Shown here: piece by piece, positions 42,673 to 52,779 of the stretch
How positions within the stretch are numbered: the first letter of the stretch is position 1
How the letters are laid out: each line of letters begins with the position of its first letter
Assembly: GCF_000174415.1 (NCBI RefSeq)
Contig: NZ_ACJM01000004.1
Coordinates: forward strand, 1 to 64,000
DNA length: 64,000 nt
Direction of reading: 5' to 3'
DNA from: Dethiobacter alkaliphilus AHT 1
Lineage (GTDB): Bacteria > Bacillota > Dethiobacteria > Dethiobacterales > Dethiobacteraceae
The notes under the pieces: generated by a model
Told to the model about the DNA's origin: nothing
Databases searched by the model: none
Seen by the model: only the letters and a program-made list of their open reading frames with translations
Made by a program: the position numbers and the translations under genes

Positions 42673-43929
42673 TCAATGGTGCCGCTGAAGCACATGAACA
42701 CGCGGCTTCTCTTCAGCAACCATTTCCTGATGTGGGATTGACCACTCACAGTTGCTGAATTCTGCCAGCACTTGTTGATAGATGTTCCGTGTCTGCCCCG
42801 CTATTTCCTGCCAAGAATACTGTTTTTTAATCTTTTGTAAAGCTTGTTCGGCCATATTCCTGGCAGATGATTCATTTGCCAACAAAGAAATTACCTGGTC
42901 CGCCAGAGATGCGGCATCACCGGGGAAGCACTTTAAACCGTCTATGCCGTGCTCCACAATGTCTCCCAGGCCTCCGGTTTCCGAGACAACAACCGGGACG
43001 TTGGCTGCCATTCCTTCCAGTGCCACAATACCAAAAGGTTCATACAGGCTGGGGAAAACTGCCACAGATGCGGACTGATACAGTGCGTTACGGGTATGGT
43101 CATCAATATAGCCGGTAAAATAGATACGATTCTCAATACCCATCTGCCGTGCCTGAGAACGCAGGCTTTCCAAGGCAGGGCCTTTGCCGGCAATAACAAA
43201 TTTGGTTTTAGGCTCCGCGGCCAAAATGCGCGGTGCCGCGTCCAGTAAAACGTGTACTCCCTTTTCCTGAACCAGACGGCCAATAAAAAAGACAATCTTC
43301 TCATCTGCTGCAGCAAACCGCTCGCGCACTGTACTATCATGGCGTCCCGCCACAAACTGGCGGGGATCCACACCATTGGGAACAGTTTCAATCTTATCGT
43401 CGGGCAAATGAAAGACCGTTTGCAGCTCATTATACATATACCTGCTGCAGCAAATTACTTTCCAGGCCTCATACGTCAACCACCACTCCACATCACTGAT
43501 ATAACGCTGTTCATCGGTATGCAAACCGCGGTTTCTGCCGTATTCGGTGGCATGGATTGTGGCCACCAGCGGCAGCCGCGCCGCATGCTTTACCGCCCGG
43601 GCCGCATAGGCCACCAGCCAGTCATGGGCATGAATAAGATCATAGCTTTCCCCCTGCTGAAAAAGTGATAAAGTTTTCTCCAGCATGGTTAGGTTGAGCT
43701 GCAAAATACCGGAAATAAAATCCCGCGGCACCAAATGATACGGCTTAATGCGCAGGACACGCACTCCATTCATTATTTCCTCAGGTTCCGCCGTGCCGTC
43801 TTCATCCACAGTAATCACATCAACTTCCGTACCGCCTGCTGCCAGTGCCACACTCAAATCATGGACATGTCGTGCCAAACCACCAACTACACGCGGCGGA
43901 TATTCCCAGGAGAACATCAGTACACGCAA
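42673..43929 (-). CDS. GT4 glycogen-synthase-like glycosyltransferase
   Basis: 418 residues from a TTG start with AGGGGTG upstream. GT-B fold: N-terminal [17 protein letters not shown] at 7-23 with the Gly-rich donor loop, IHAHDWL near 103, then C-terminal [11 protein letters not shown] near 220 and the EX7E element in [16 protein letters not shown] near 295. The N-terminus is that of archaeal/Clostridial glycogen synthases of family GT4, and the GH57 neighbours support it. Donor (ADP-, GDP- or UDP-glucose) cannot be told from sequence. Confidence 0.88.
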   Translation of the reverse strand: MRVLMFSWEYPPRVVGGLARHVHDLSVALAAGGTEVDVITVDEDGTAEPEEIMNGVRVLRIKPYHLVPRDFISGILQLNLTMLEKTLSLFQQGESYDLIHAHDWLVAYAARAVKHAARLPLVATIHATEYGRNRGLHTDEQRYISDVEWWLTYEAWKVICCSRYMYNELQTVFHLPDDKIETVPNGVDPRQFVAGRHDSTVRERFAAADEKIVFFIGRLVQEKGVHVLLDAAPRILAAEPKTKFVIAGKGPALESLRSQARQMGIENRIYFTGYIDDHTRNALYQSASVAVFPSLYEPFGIVALEGMAANVPVVVSETGGLGDIVEHGIDGLKCFPGDAASLADQVISLLANESSARNMAEQALQKIKKQYSWQEIAGQTRNIYQQVLAEFSNCEWSIPHQEMVAEEKPRVHVLQRHH

Positions 43930-44016
43930 ATATCTTCACCCCTGCATATGTTTATTTACACTCCCGCGTATTATATCCAATCCTGGTCAATATATGAAAA
44001 AAAGTAAGGTCTATGC

Positions 44017-46353
44017 TTACGGTGCAGAAAACATGGGCTGAACCTGCCAGCCATATCCGTCGGTGGTCACCGTGACCGCACCGTGCAGGTCGGTGCGGTA
44101 GGTATAAATGCCATGCTCAGCCAGCAAATCCAGCGTTTCCTGACGCGGATGGCCAAAGGAATTATGTCCCACCGGAATCACAGCTATCTGGGGCTTTGCC
44201 AGCTGCAGAAATTCAGCAGACAGTGCCCCGGCACTGCCGTGGTGCGGCACCTGCAGCAGGGTATGCCTCAGTTGTTGAGGCCGGTTATTAACAAGCCAGC
44301 GCACCGCATCGGTTTCCGCATCACCGGTAATTAGAAGAGCAAAATCTTTATAAATAAAGCGTAGCACCAGCGAATTATTATTTACATCATCCACAGTATA
44401 GGTGAATCTCTCTGCCGGAGGAGCCAGCACCTCAATCTTTACTTCATCCAGAAAAAGACGATACCCCTCTTCCAGAACCAAATCAATAACGCCCGCCGCA
44501 GCCAGGGTGGTTAAAAGTTTTCCATATGCTTCTGACTCCTCAACCTCCCCGTTATGCGCAAAAACCCCCACAGGGAGCTCTTCTGCAACGGCTTCCATGC
44601 CGCCATAATGGTCGTCATGGGGGTGAGTCAGGATGAGAAAGTCCAGGCTGCGCACTCCTGCGGCCCGCAAATAGGGGAGAACAGCAAACTGGCCCTGTCC
44701 CGGTTTTCCCGCATCAATTAACAGGTTACTGCCGGCAGGTGTGCGAACATGAACCGCCATCCCCTGGCCCACATCAATAAAGGTTACCTCCAACGGAGCC
44801 TGTCCCCAAACAGGCAGCAAAGCAAACAATAAAATATTCAAACCCACTAAAACAGCCAGCAATTTTTTGCCCGTCACTGGACGAAAAGAAATCCGGGCCA
44901 CAAACATCACCAACAAGGTTCCATACAAAAGCCAAATTACCGGGTGAACCACCGGGACCCGCAAGGCGGCAAAGGGCAGGGACGCTAAGCTTTGCGGTAA
45001 ACCTTCCAGGATCAACAAAGCCGGCAGAGCGGCAAATAAGAAGGGAGCAGACAAAGGTAAAGATACCAAGCCAAAAAGAATTCCCGCCAAACCCAGAGCC
45101 ATCACCAGCCCCACCAAAGGCACGCACAACAAATTAACGGGAACGGCAAGCAGTGAAAACAGCCCGAAATGATTGGCCTGCAGCGGTAAAACCGCCAGTT
45201 GGGCCGCCACAGTAACGGCCATGGGGCCGGACACCTGCGGCGGAAGGGAAACCAGATACTGCTGCAACCGTGGGGACAACAGCAAAATCCCGGCAGTGGC
45301 GGCAAAGGAGAACTGAAAAGAAAGACTAAAGAGCCACAGCGGGCGGAAAAACAACATCAGCATACCCACCGCCGCCAGTCCCAGCAAACCGTCCCGCTCC
45401 CGGCCGGTTTGCCGCGCATACAGCGCCAATAACATTGTCAGCCCGGCCCGCCAGACCGGAGGCCTACCTCCGGTCAGATAAACATAGCAGAGCACCAAAA
45501 TGGCAGCCAAAAGCGCCTGCCACAACATCCCCCGGCCCCGAAACAGCCGGGAAGCCAGAAACAAGGCAAAGGCAGCCACAAAGCCCACATGTAATCCGGA
45601 CACCGCCAGTAAGTGGGCGATGCCCAACCGCCGGTAGGCCTCCACCGTCTCCTCAGAAACTGCATGCCTGTCTCCTAACAGCAGGCCGGAAGCCAACCCG
45701 GCGCTGCTCTCCGGCAGATAGTGTTGCAAAGAATGCAAGGCCCGCCAACGCAGTTGATGGGCCCACCACAGCGGCAGATGCCCGCCACGCCCGTCTAGCA
45801 CCTGCAAATCATGGCCCCGAACCGACATCACCGCACCCACGCCAACGGACTCCAGGTAGGCAGCATAATCAAAGCCGCCGGGGTTTCTTTGGCTCGCCGG
45901 CGTTAGCGCAATCCCCCTAAGCTGCAAGCGCAGCCCGTATTCAGGCACAAAATCTTCCGGTACCAAAAAAATGCTGACCCGAACCGTGGCAGAAAGCGGC
46001 TGCTCATTTTCTCCCACCGTTACACTCTCTGTCCGGAAAAGAAAGGCCGCCCGGCCTTCTTCTGCGGGAAGAACCTCCTGGATATAACCGGTATAAATCC
46101 TCTCTTCCCCCAGATGCCCGCTCCAGGGGTGATGGATCTGGTACCCGGCCAAAACAGAAAGAAACATTCCCACAAACAAAAAAAGAAGAAGAAGCGGCAC
46201 GGTGGCAGACTTCTTCTTCATGGTGAACACAATTGTTAATGCAGCAGCTACCATCCCCACCAGTGCAATCCAAACCAGAGGAACATTAGCCAGGCGGCCC
46301 AGCCAAATCCCCACCGCAAAAGCAGCACCTATCAACGGCAAAGCAGCCACCAA
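44017..46353 (-). CDS. comEC: ComEC/Rec2 DNA-uptake channel with metallo-beta-lactamase domain
   Basis: 778 residues from a GTG start (GGGAGGG upstream). N-terminal helices plus DUF4131 (about 25-170), Competence domain with many helices (about 210-490, including LLAVSGLHVGF), and a C-terminal metallo-beta-lactamase-type nuclease domain with THPHDDH near 576-582. It conducts single-stranded DNA into the cytoplasm during transformation and may degrade the other strand. comEA is about 9 kb away rather than adjacent. Confidence 0.95.
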   Translation of the reverse strand: MVAALPLIGAAFAVGIWLGRLANVPLVWIALVGMVAAALTIVFTMKKKSATVPLLLLFLFVGMFLSVLAGYQIHHPWSGHLGEERIYTGYIQEVLPAEEGRAAFLFRTESVTVGENEQPLSATVRVSIFLVPEDFVPEYGLRLQLRGIALTPASQRNPGGFDYAAYLESVGVGAVMSVRGHDLQVLDGRGGHLPLWWAHQLRWRALHSLQHYLPESSAGLASGLLLGDRHAVSEETVEAYRRLGIAHLLAVSGLHVGFVAAFALFLASRLFRGRGMLWQALLAAILVLCYVYLTGGRPPVWRAGLTMLLALYARQTGRERDGLLGLAAVGMLMLFFRPLWLFSLSFQFSFAATAGILLLSPRLQQYLVSLPPQVSGPMAVTVAAQLAVLPLQANHFGLFSLLAVPVNLLCVPLVGLVMALGLAGILFGLVSLPLSAPFLFAALPALLILEGLPQSLASLPFAALRVPVVHPVIWLLYGTLLVMFVARISFRPVTGKKLLAVLVGLNILLFALLPVWGQAPLEVTFIDVGQGMAVHVRTPAGSNLLIDAGKPGQGQFAVLPYLRAAGVRSLDFLILTHPHDDHYGGMEAVAEELPVGVFAHNGEVEESEAYGKLLTTLAAAGVIDLVLEEGYRLFLDEVKIEVLAPPAERFTYTVDDVNNNSLVLRFIYKDFALLITGDAETDAVRWLVNNRPQQLRHTLLQVPHHGSAGALSAEFLQLAKPQIAVIPVGHNSFGHPRQETLDLLAEHGIYTYRTDLHGAVTVTTDGYGWQVQPMFSAP

Positions 46354-46387
46354 AACTCCCTCCCAATGAGACCCCGGGTGACACCCC

Positions 46388-46480
46388 CGGGACGGTTCTC
46401 AAAGTCTCACACCACACTACATCTTGTGTAAAAACCTGGTGCAAAACGGGGACCCTCTGCGAGGACAGGCGGACCTTTTT
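46388..46480. repeat. Composite intergenic repeat, copy L (46.4 kb)
   Basis: It contains in order GGGAC|GGTTCTCAAAGTCTCAC (46389-46410, no insert), CACTACATCTTGTG, and GGGGAC followed by the 17-nt insert CCTCTGCGAGGACAGGC (46454-46470) and GGACC plus a T tract. Inverted, rearranged partners lie at 48060-48215. The two copies bracket the DUF4349 and rnhA genes. Confidence 0.75.
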
Positions 46481-46516
46481 TTGCAGCAACCCTGCAAAAA
46501 CAGACAAAACTTATTC

Positions 46517-47401
46517 TTACGCATCAGGAGTTCGCGGACGATTCCCTGCAAACCTGCGAATCAGCAAAGAAACGGGCACACCCACCACAGCAAAAAACAA
46601 AAGATAAGGCAGGGCGGTCAACAAAAATACCAGAAAATTACCCAACCCCGTCACCATGGCATTTACAGAATTTATAAGACCGGCTACCCCACGCTGCCAA
46701 ACCCCCTGCAAGCCGGTACCGGTAATGGTGGGGCTGGCCGTTGGCGTCTGGCGAAGTGATACATGAATTGTGGCATAATCTACCCGGTCACTAAGGTAAC
46801 GGAATTCAGCTGTCAGCGATTCCAACTCTCCCCTGATGCGACCCAGCTCCTGCTCTACCTGCAGAATCTCCTCCACAGTATCCGCATCCTGCAAAATATC
46901 CAAAAGCCGCTCTTCCTGCCGCTGTAGATTACGGATTCTTGCTTCCAAATCCACGTACTGCAGCGTCACATCTCTGCCGCCGGTGCTTTTATGGGTCTGC
47001 TTGCCCAGGGAATCAATTTCTGCCAACACATCGTCCATCTGATTTGCCGGTATGCGTAGGGTCAGGCTGGAACGACGGTTTTCCTCCGCGCCGTACACAC
47101 TGGATTCAGCTATAAACCCGCCGGCCTGCTGTACAATCTGCCTGACTTCACCCAGCACATTATCAAGATTCTCCACATCCAAAGACAAATCTGCAGTCCG
47201 GATAATATGCTGCACATCTCCTGCCCCGTCACTGTCCTCACCGTACTGCTCTTCCATTGCTGCGCGGGAATTGAGTTCCTCCGGTGAAGCGGCATCGTCA
47301 TACCCTCTTCCCGCCTGTTCCCGTACAGCTCCGCAAGCGGTAAGCATAAACATTAACAGCAACAACAATAAAAACAGGCCCAGAAATTTCTTCCCAAACA
47401 T
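46517..47401 (-). CDS. DUF4349 lipoprotein
   Basis: 294 residues. The lipobox LTAC (Cys about 23) follows a hydrophobic signal, so the protein is a membrane-attached lipoprotein. The DUF4349 domain fills about 65-265, with ADLSLDVENLDNVLGEVR, a central coiled coil (RIRNLQRQEERLLDIL) and the TIHVSLRQ end; a C-terminal membrane helix and a basic tail follow. The domain is widespread in bacteria and of unknown function. It precedes comEC, separated by repeat copy L. Confidence 0.85.
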   Translation of the reverse strand: MFGKKFLGLFLLLLLLMFMLTACGAVREQAGRGYDDAASPEELNSRAAMEEQYGEDSDGAGDVQHIIRTADLSLDVENLDNVLGEVRQIVQQAGGFIAESSVYGAEENRRSSLTLRIPANQMDDVLAEIDSLGKQTHKSTGGRDVTLQYVDLEARIRNLQRQEERLLDILQDADTVEEILQVEQELGRIRGELESLTAEFRYLSDRVDYATIHVSLRQTPTASPTITGTGLQGVWQRGVAGLINSVNAMVTGLGNFLVFLLTALPYLLFFAVVGVPVSLLIRRFAGNRPRTPDA

Positions 47402-47455
47402 CCGCAGCCCCCCTTTAATTTACCTTTATTGACGGAAAAGAGGAAAAAAAGTTCC

Positions 47456-47887
47456 TTAACGGGGAACCGCATCACGGGCCAATTGGTCGCAGCGGTTGTT
47501 TAGTTCATCATCGGCGTGGCCTTTAACTTTAACCCACTCTATGTCATGTTTGCGGTCCAACTCCAATAGCCGCTCCCATAAATCACGGTTTACCACCGGC
47601 TCTTTTTTACTGTTGACCCAGCCGTTTTTTTGCCATTTATCAAACCAGCGCTGCTTAAAGGCATTAACCAGATAAGCACTGTCGCTGTGCAGCTTCACCT
47701 TACAGGGCTCCTTCAACAGCTCCAGCGCGGAAATGGCTGCCTGCAGCTCCATCCTTTGATTAGTGGTTTTTTCATCACCACCGGAGATCTCCTTTTCATG
47801 GGAACCATAGCGCAGAACAGCACCCCAGCCGCCCGGTCCCGGGTTACCGGAACAAGCTCCATCGGTATAAATAATAACGTCTTTCAT
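47456..47887 (-). CDS. rnhA: Ribonuclease HI
   Basis: 143 residues from ATG 47887 with GGAGGG upstream; a longer in-frame start at 48028 runs through the repeat-side gap and is unlikely. The catalytic acidic set is visible: Asp in [14 protein letters not shown] at 7-20, Glu in RMELQAA, Asp in LHSDSAYLV and Asp in the DDELNN end. The basic handle region ([18 protein letters not shown]) is present as in E. coli RNase HI. Removes RNA from RNA-DNA hybrids. Confidence 0.95.
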   Translation of the reverse strand: MKDVIIYTDGACSGNPGPGGWGAVLRYGSHEKEISGGDEKTTNQRMELQAAISALELLKEPCKVKLHSDSAYLVNAFKQRWFDKWQKNGWVNSKKEPVVNRDLWERLLELDRKHDIEWVKVKGHADDELNNRCDQLARDAVPR

Positions 47888-48012
47888 AGACCCTCCACAT
47901 TCACTTCTGTTTTTCCTGATTATACCACCTAACCAACAGAGCAGGCAATAGACCCTGCTGCCACCATCACCCTGTTTGGCAAACTGCGAAGCCTTATAAT
48001 TTCCGGCAAGAA

Positions 48013-48046
48013 AAAACTCAGGACCCAATCTGTGGTCCTGAGTTTT
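48013..48046 (-). terminator. Intrinsic terminator beyond the UPF0182 gene
   Basis: A 13-bp stem (48013-48025 with 48034-48046) with an 8-nt loop reads into TTCTTG on the minus strand. It lies past repeat copy R and before rnhA. Confidence 0.8.
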
Positions 48047-48059
48047 GCAGTTTTTTGCA

Positions 48060-48215
48060 CATCCCAGTTTGCATGCACAAGATGTAGTGTGTCATGAGAC
48101 TTTGAGAAAACCGCTTGTCCTCGCAGAGGGTCCCCGGAGTCTCAATGTAACTGGTCATGAGGTATGCAGTTTTTTGCATGGTTTATGCGAAAAAAGGTCC
48201 GTCCCCGGTTTGCAT
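48060..48215. repeat. Composite intergenic repeat, copy R (48.1 kb)
   Basis: Inverse-orientation relatives of copy L. It holds CACAAGATGTAGTG (48075-48088), GACTTTGAGAAAACC (48098-48112), the insert as its complement GCTTGTCCTCGCAGAGG (48113-48129) next to GTCCCC, and an insert-free boundary GGTCC|GTCCCC at 48196-48206. Short ATGCA/TGCAT words and TTTTTTGCA are scattered through it. Confidence 0.75.
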
Positions 48216-50974
48216 TAGTCGAGGAGTTCTTCTATTTCTTCCAGGTCTTCGGTTTCCAGAGGTTCGCCTTCGGCTACTTCCTGCAGGCGGGCGAGGATGG
48301 TGCCCAACTCCTGCTGCAGGCGGCCGTATTCGGCCCAGTCGCCCTGGCGCTGTGCCTGTTCTGCTTCAGCAAACAGTTGAGCAGCCCGCTCAATCAGTTC
48401 GTTGAGCACCGCATCGCCCAGGTCAATGGGAGGTAGCGGTTGTGTGGGATCATCGGGATCCGGCTCCACCCCGGGCTGAACACCAAAGACTGCCGCCAGC
48501 GCTTCCTCCAGGGTGCGCTCCATCACCACCCGTTCCCCGTAGGCCACAATAACCCGGGCCAGCTCTGGCAGTTCACCTGTTTCCGCCCGCAAATAAATGG
48601 GTTCCACATAGAGAATTGAGCCGTTAATGGGCAGCACCAACAGGTTGCCGCGAATTACGCTTGAGCCTCGCTGATCCCAGAGTGTTAACTGCTCGGAAAT
48701 ACGGGAATCCTGGTCAATGCGCGCTTCTATCTGTGACGGGCCGTAGAGCAGCTCGCCTCTGGGGAACTGGTAAACAATCAGCTCGCCATAATGCTCACCG
48801 TCTGAGCGGCCTGCCATCCAGGCCACCATATTATCCCGGATTACCGGCGTATAGGGCAGCATTAGCACAAATTCCGGCTCTTCTTCCTGAGGCAGGTTAA
48901 TTATTGTGTAATAAGGCTCCATGGTAATGGAACTGCCCTCATATATCTCCTGGGGCCACTGCCACTGGTCTTCCCGGTTATAAAAGACCTGGGGATTTTC
49001 CATATGGTAGGTGGCAAAGGCCTGGGACTGAATTTTAAACAAAGTTTCCGGATAGCGGATATGAGCCTGCAGGCTTTGCGGCATTTCATCCCTGGACTTA
49101 AAAAGCCCGGGGAAAATCTCCGCATATGCCTTAATCATGGGGTCTTCAGGTTCGAAAACATAGAAATCAACACTGCCGTGATAAGCATCCACCACTGTCT
49201 TTACAGAATTACGGATATAGTTTACTCCACCAAAAGGCTCGGCATAGGGGAAGTTATTGCTGGTGGTATAGGCATCAATTATCCAGGAAAGCCTGCCTTC
49301 TGCCGCCACCAGGTACGGGTCCTCATCAAACTGTAAAAACGGAGCCAAAGTTCGCACCCGGTTAGCAATATTTCGCTCGTAGTGAATCCGGCTTTCTGAA
49401 GTCAGCTCTCCGGAGATGAGGATTCTGTAATCGCCAAAACGGATGGCAAACAGCAGCCGGCGCAGCATGCCGTCAATCTCAATGCCGCCGTCCCCTTCAT
49501 AACGGTAAAAAGCGTTGGTTTCACCCATGGGATAATCAAACTCATCGGTGTTGGTGCCGGTAAAAATATAATTATCGGTCAGCTCACCGTAATAAATCTG
49601 CGGCACATCTACCTGCAGGTCAGTCTCGGTGCGCACAGGTAAATCACGCACCACCAGATTAGGCTGGCCCTGCGAAGTAACTTCGTTTACCGGGCTGACC
49701 ACCAAACCGTAACCATGGGTATACATTAGTCTTTCGTTTACCCAGGTACGGGACGGTAAGTCCGGAACAGAAAGCTCTCTGGCAGAGAGCATTACCTGAC
49801 GGTACTCTCCGTCAATCATGTAACGGTCAGTATCCACATCATTAAACACATAGTAGCGCCGCAGGCTCTGCAGCTGGTTGAAGGTCCGTCCCAGCGGACG
49901 GTAATCCCAAAGCCGCACATTGTGCAAAGTCCCTTCATTGGCCAACAGCTCTTCATATCCCAGAGTGCCGGTCAATGGAAACTCCCGGCGCTCAATTTGA
50001 TCCAGCCCAAAAGCCATCTGTGTAAAAGCAATATTATGCTCTAAATACGGCGCTTCCCGATTAAATTCATTGGGTTCCACAATAAACGATTGCACCGCAC
50101 CGGGCACAACTCCACCCAATACTATGGAAACCACAAGCAAAGCCACAATGCTGCCGGTTATCAGGCGGGAATTTTTAAGCCTGATATTCATCAAAAGTGC
50201 TGCCGCCGCCAGTACCGAAAGAGCCAGCAATACCCAATAGGCGGGAAGCTGGGCATGGATATCGGTGTAGCCGGGCCCAAAGGTGGCGCCGCGCTCCGAA
50301 AGGAGCAGGCCGTACATCTGCAGCCTGTAGCCTAGCGCCCGGGTTATAAATGCCGCCGCCACCAACACAGACAGGTGAACCTGGCCGCGCTGCACAAAAA
50401 GGTTGCGGATACCCAGCTGCTGAGGCGGCTGAATAAACAGATAAATGGCACCGCAAAAAACTGTGGCGGTGATAATAACAAACATCAGATATTGATATAC
50501 CAATTCAAGAAACGGTAGTGAAAACAGGTAAAAGGCCACATCCTGAGAAAAGATGGGGTCCACCGTACCGGTACTTCCTCCCGCCAGAAACAAGCGGATA
50601 TTAAGCCAGTTATCTCCTAACCCCGCCGTCAAAAGCCAGGGCACCAGTACAGAAACCAGCAGAAAAACTATTCGCATCCGCTTGTGGGTGAGCAGATTGC
50701 CAAAGCGTGTCTCCATTAACATTTGCCGCAATACCGGATTAGGCATTGACAACAGAGCTTTCAGTGTAAACATCAGATTCAGGTACAAAAATAAGGCAAA
50801 AATAAGCCAGGCAGCCAGCCTCACCACCCAGTACGAACTAATAGCAGTGACAAACACACTTGCAAATCCTAATTGTTCAAACCACAGCCAGTCAATATAC
50901 ACTCCCGATGCCAGACGAATTAAAATTACGAGTAAAACTGCGGCGGCCGCAACCACCCAAGTTATTGGTTTCAT
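48215..50974 (-). CDS. UPF0182 family membrane protein
   Basis: 919 residues with GGGGGGATG upstream. About seven membrane helices occupy residues 1-310; a very large extracytoplasmic domain follows to about 850, with QRGQVHLSVLV, IERREFPLTG-like and YVEPIYLRAE stretches that are landmarks of UPF0182. An acidic Glu/Gln-rich tail ends the protein. Function is unknown in all species. It stands alone, divergent from the ger operon. Confidence 0.93.
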   Translation of the reverse strand: MKPITWVVAAAAVLLVILIRLASGVYIDWLWFEQLGFASVFVTAISSYWVVRLAAWLIFALFLYLNLMFTLKALLSMPNPVLRQMLMETRFGNLLTHKRMRIVFLLVSVLVPWLLTAGLGDNWLNIRLFLAGGSTGTVDPIFSQDVAFYLFSLPFLELVYQYLMFVIITATVFCGAIYLFIQPPQQLGIRNLFVQRGQVHLSVLVAAAFITRALGYRLQMYGLLLSERGATFGPGYTDIHAQLPAYWVLLALSVLAAAALLMNIRLKNSRLITGSIVALLVVSIVLGGVVPGAVQSFIVEPNEFNREAPYLEHNIAFTQMAFGLDQIERREFPLTGTLGYEELLANEGTLHNVRLWDYRPLGRTFNQLQSLRRYYVFNDVDTDRYMIDGEYRQVMLSARELSVPDLPSRTWVNERLMYTHGYGLVVSPVNEVTSQGQPNLVVRDLPVRTETDLQVDVPQIYYGELTDNYIFTGTNTDEFDYPMGETNAFYRYEGDGGIEIDGMLRRLLFAIRFGDYRILISGELTSESRIHYERNIANRVRTLAPFLQFDEDPYLVAAEGRLSWIIDAYTTSNNFPYAEPFGGVNYIRNSVKTVVDAYHGSVDFYVFEPEDPMIKAYAEIFPGLFKSRDEMPQSLQAHIRYPETLFKIQSQAFATYHMENPQVFYNREDQWQWPQEIYEGSSITMEPYYTIINLPQEEEPEFVLMLPYTPVIRDNMVAWMAGRSDGEHYGELIVYQFPRGELLYGPSQIEARIDQDSRISEQLTLWDQRGSSVIRGNLLVLPINGSILYVEPIYLRAETGELPELARVIVAYGERVVMERTLEEALAAVFGVQPGVEPDPDDPTQPLPPIDLGDAVLNELIERAAQLFAEAEQAQRQGDWAEYGRLQQELGTILARLQEVAEGEPLETEDLEEIEELLD

Positions 50975-51117
50975 TTACATCCCCCCTGGTTATTTTCTAT
51001 TCTTGTTTTAACACACTGATTCCTGCAATGCGCTATCTCAATGGATTACTGGAAACCCGTATAAATTCTTCCTCTATTGAAGATATTTAATCTATATGAC
51101 ATAATTCGGGGGACGTT

Positions 51118-52779
51118 ATGGTTAACGCTTTGTCTTTTTTAAAAAAGCTTAAAAAACTTAAAAAAGCCACCGCCAAAGATGTGGAAACCCAGCCGGAGAA
51201 ACGGGGCACTAAACTGCGCGCCAAAGACTCTGCCCATTTGAAGATGCGCATGGAGCTAATCCAGCAACGACTGGGAGAAAGTAACGATGTGGTCATCCGC
51301 CAGATTACCAGCAGCAATCACCGCCTTGAATTTGCGGTAGTCTTTATTGACGGCTTAAGTGACAAAAAACTGATTCATGACCATATCATCCGCCCCATTC
51401 AGTCAGACAATGTGGTAAGCCGCTATTCCCAGGAACTTACCCTAAAAAATGCCCTGGATTTATTGCAGAGCCATATAACCAGCAGCAGTGAAGTAATGGT
51501 GGTGGGCACGCTCAACGAAGCCATTAAATTTGTCTTAAACGGTGACACAGCACTCCTAATCGACGGGGAGGAGAAAATCCTTATCTACGGAACCCGGGAA
51601 TGGCAGATGCGGGCCGTAGACGAGCCGGAAACGGAATCGGCAGTGCGGGGGCCACGGGAAGGCTTTACCGAAACACTGCGTGTCAATACTTCTCTTCTGC
51701 GCCGCCGCATCCGCCACGAAAACCTGCGGCTGGAAACAATGAAAGCGGGGCGCCGCACCGATACCGAAATAATTCTGGCCTATATTAACGATATTGCCAA
51801 CCCGCAAACCCTGGATGAAGTGCGCAAACGGGTGGCGGCCATTGACACCGACAGCATCCTGGAATCAGGTTATATCGAAGAATTCATAGAAGATGTACCC
51901 CTCTCCATCTTTCCGCAAATCGAACATACCGAAAGGGTGGACAAAGCGGCCGCCGCCATCCTTGACGGCAGAATCCTGATTATGGTGGACAATACCCCAC
52001 ATTCCCTCATCGTTCCCACCACATTCTTTCAGTTCATGCAGGCTTCCGAAGATTATTATGAACGCCCCTACGTGGGCCTGGCCCTGCGCATACTTCGTTT
52101 GTTCGTTCTCAATGTTGCGCTGATGCTGCCGGCTCTTTATGTGGCCATTGTTACTTTTCACCAGGAGATGCTGCCAACACCACTTCTGCTTAGCATTCTG
52201 GCCGCCCGCGCCGGCATCCCCTTTCCGGCGGTGGCGGAAGCTCTGATCATGGAAGCCATGTTTGAAGTTTTACGGGAAGCGGGCGTGCGCCTGCCAAAAA
52301 CCGTGGGCCAGGCCGTCAGCATCGTCGGCGGTTTGGTAGTTGGTGACGCCGCCATCCGTGCCGGGATTGTTTCCCCCGCCATGGTCATCGTGGTGGCCAC
52401 AACGGCCATTTCCACCTTTGCCATCCCCGCCTTTAACGCCTCCATTACCCTGCGCATCCTGCGCTTCCCCCTCATTGTCCTGGGCGGAATAATGGGGCTC
52501 TACGGCGTAATCTTTGGCCTGCTGATAATCCTAATCCATCTGGCCGGTCTGCAATCCTTTGGCGTTCCCTATCTTTCACCCATGGTCCACGGCACACTGC
52601 CGGATATGACCAAAACATTTGCCCGTCCTTTCTGGTGGATGACCGGCAAGCGCCCCCACGAATTGAAACCCCAGGATACCACACGGCAGGCCAATAACAT
52701 GTTCATGCGTAAACCGCCCGGTGATGAACGGGAACTGGTCCATGAAAAAACGGAGGATAACAATGCTGGAAAAAGGTAA
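51118..52779 (+). CDS. Spore germination receptor subunit GerA
   Basis: 553 residues, GGGGGAC upstream of the ATG. Cytoplasmic N-terminal domain (to about 300) with the RQITSSNHRLEFAVVFIDGL opening, then four to five helices (about 320-500), matching the GerA/SpoVAF family. The segment ETLRVNTSLLRRRI and the basic C-terminus ending in NNAGKR are typical. A-subunit of an inner-membrane germinant receptor in spores. The B-subunit gene starts inside its 3' end. Confidence 0.93.
   Translation: MVNALSFLKKLKKLKKATAKDVETQPEKRGTKLRAKDSAHLKMRMELIQQRLGESNDVVIRQITSSNHRLEFAVVFIDGLSDKKLIHDHIIRPIQSDNVVSRYSQELTLKNALDLLQSHITSSSEVMVVGTLNEAIKFVLNGDTALLIDGEEKILIYGTREWQMRAVDEPETESAVRGPREGFTETLRVNTSLLRRRIRHENLRLETMKAGRRTDTEIILAYINDIANPQTLDEVRKRVAAIDTDSILESGYIEEFIEDVPLSIFPQIEHTERVDKAAAAILDGRILIMVDNTPHSLIVPTTFFQFMQASEDYYERPYVGLALRILRLFVLNVALMLPALYVAIVTFHQEMLPTPLLLSILAARAGIPFPAVAEALIMEAMFEVLREAGVRLPKTVGQAVSIVGGLVVGDAAIRAGIVSPAMVIVVATTAISTFAIPAFNASITLRILRFPLIVLGGIMGLYGVIFGLLIILIHLAGLQSFGVPYLSPMVHGTLPDMTKTFARPFWWMTGKRPHELKPQDTTRQANNMFMRKPPGDERELVHEKTEDNNAGKR

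Noticed and set aside
44017-46353. Many long plus-strand frames opposite comEC, dnaK, lepA and other genes
   Set aside because: They are shadows of strongly conserved genes on the other strand, caused by GC-rich third positions, and carry no family motifs.
51060-51106. Sigma-G promoter before the ger operon (TGAAGA/CATAATT or GTATAA/GATATTTA)
   Set aside because: In the first the start point would fall on the ribosome binding site, and in the second too few consensus bases match.
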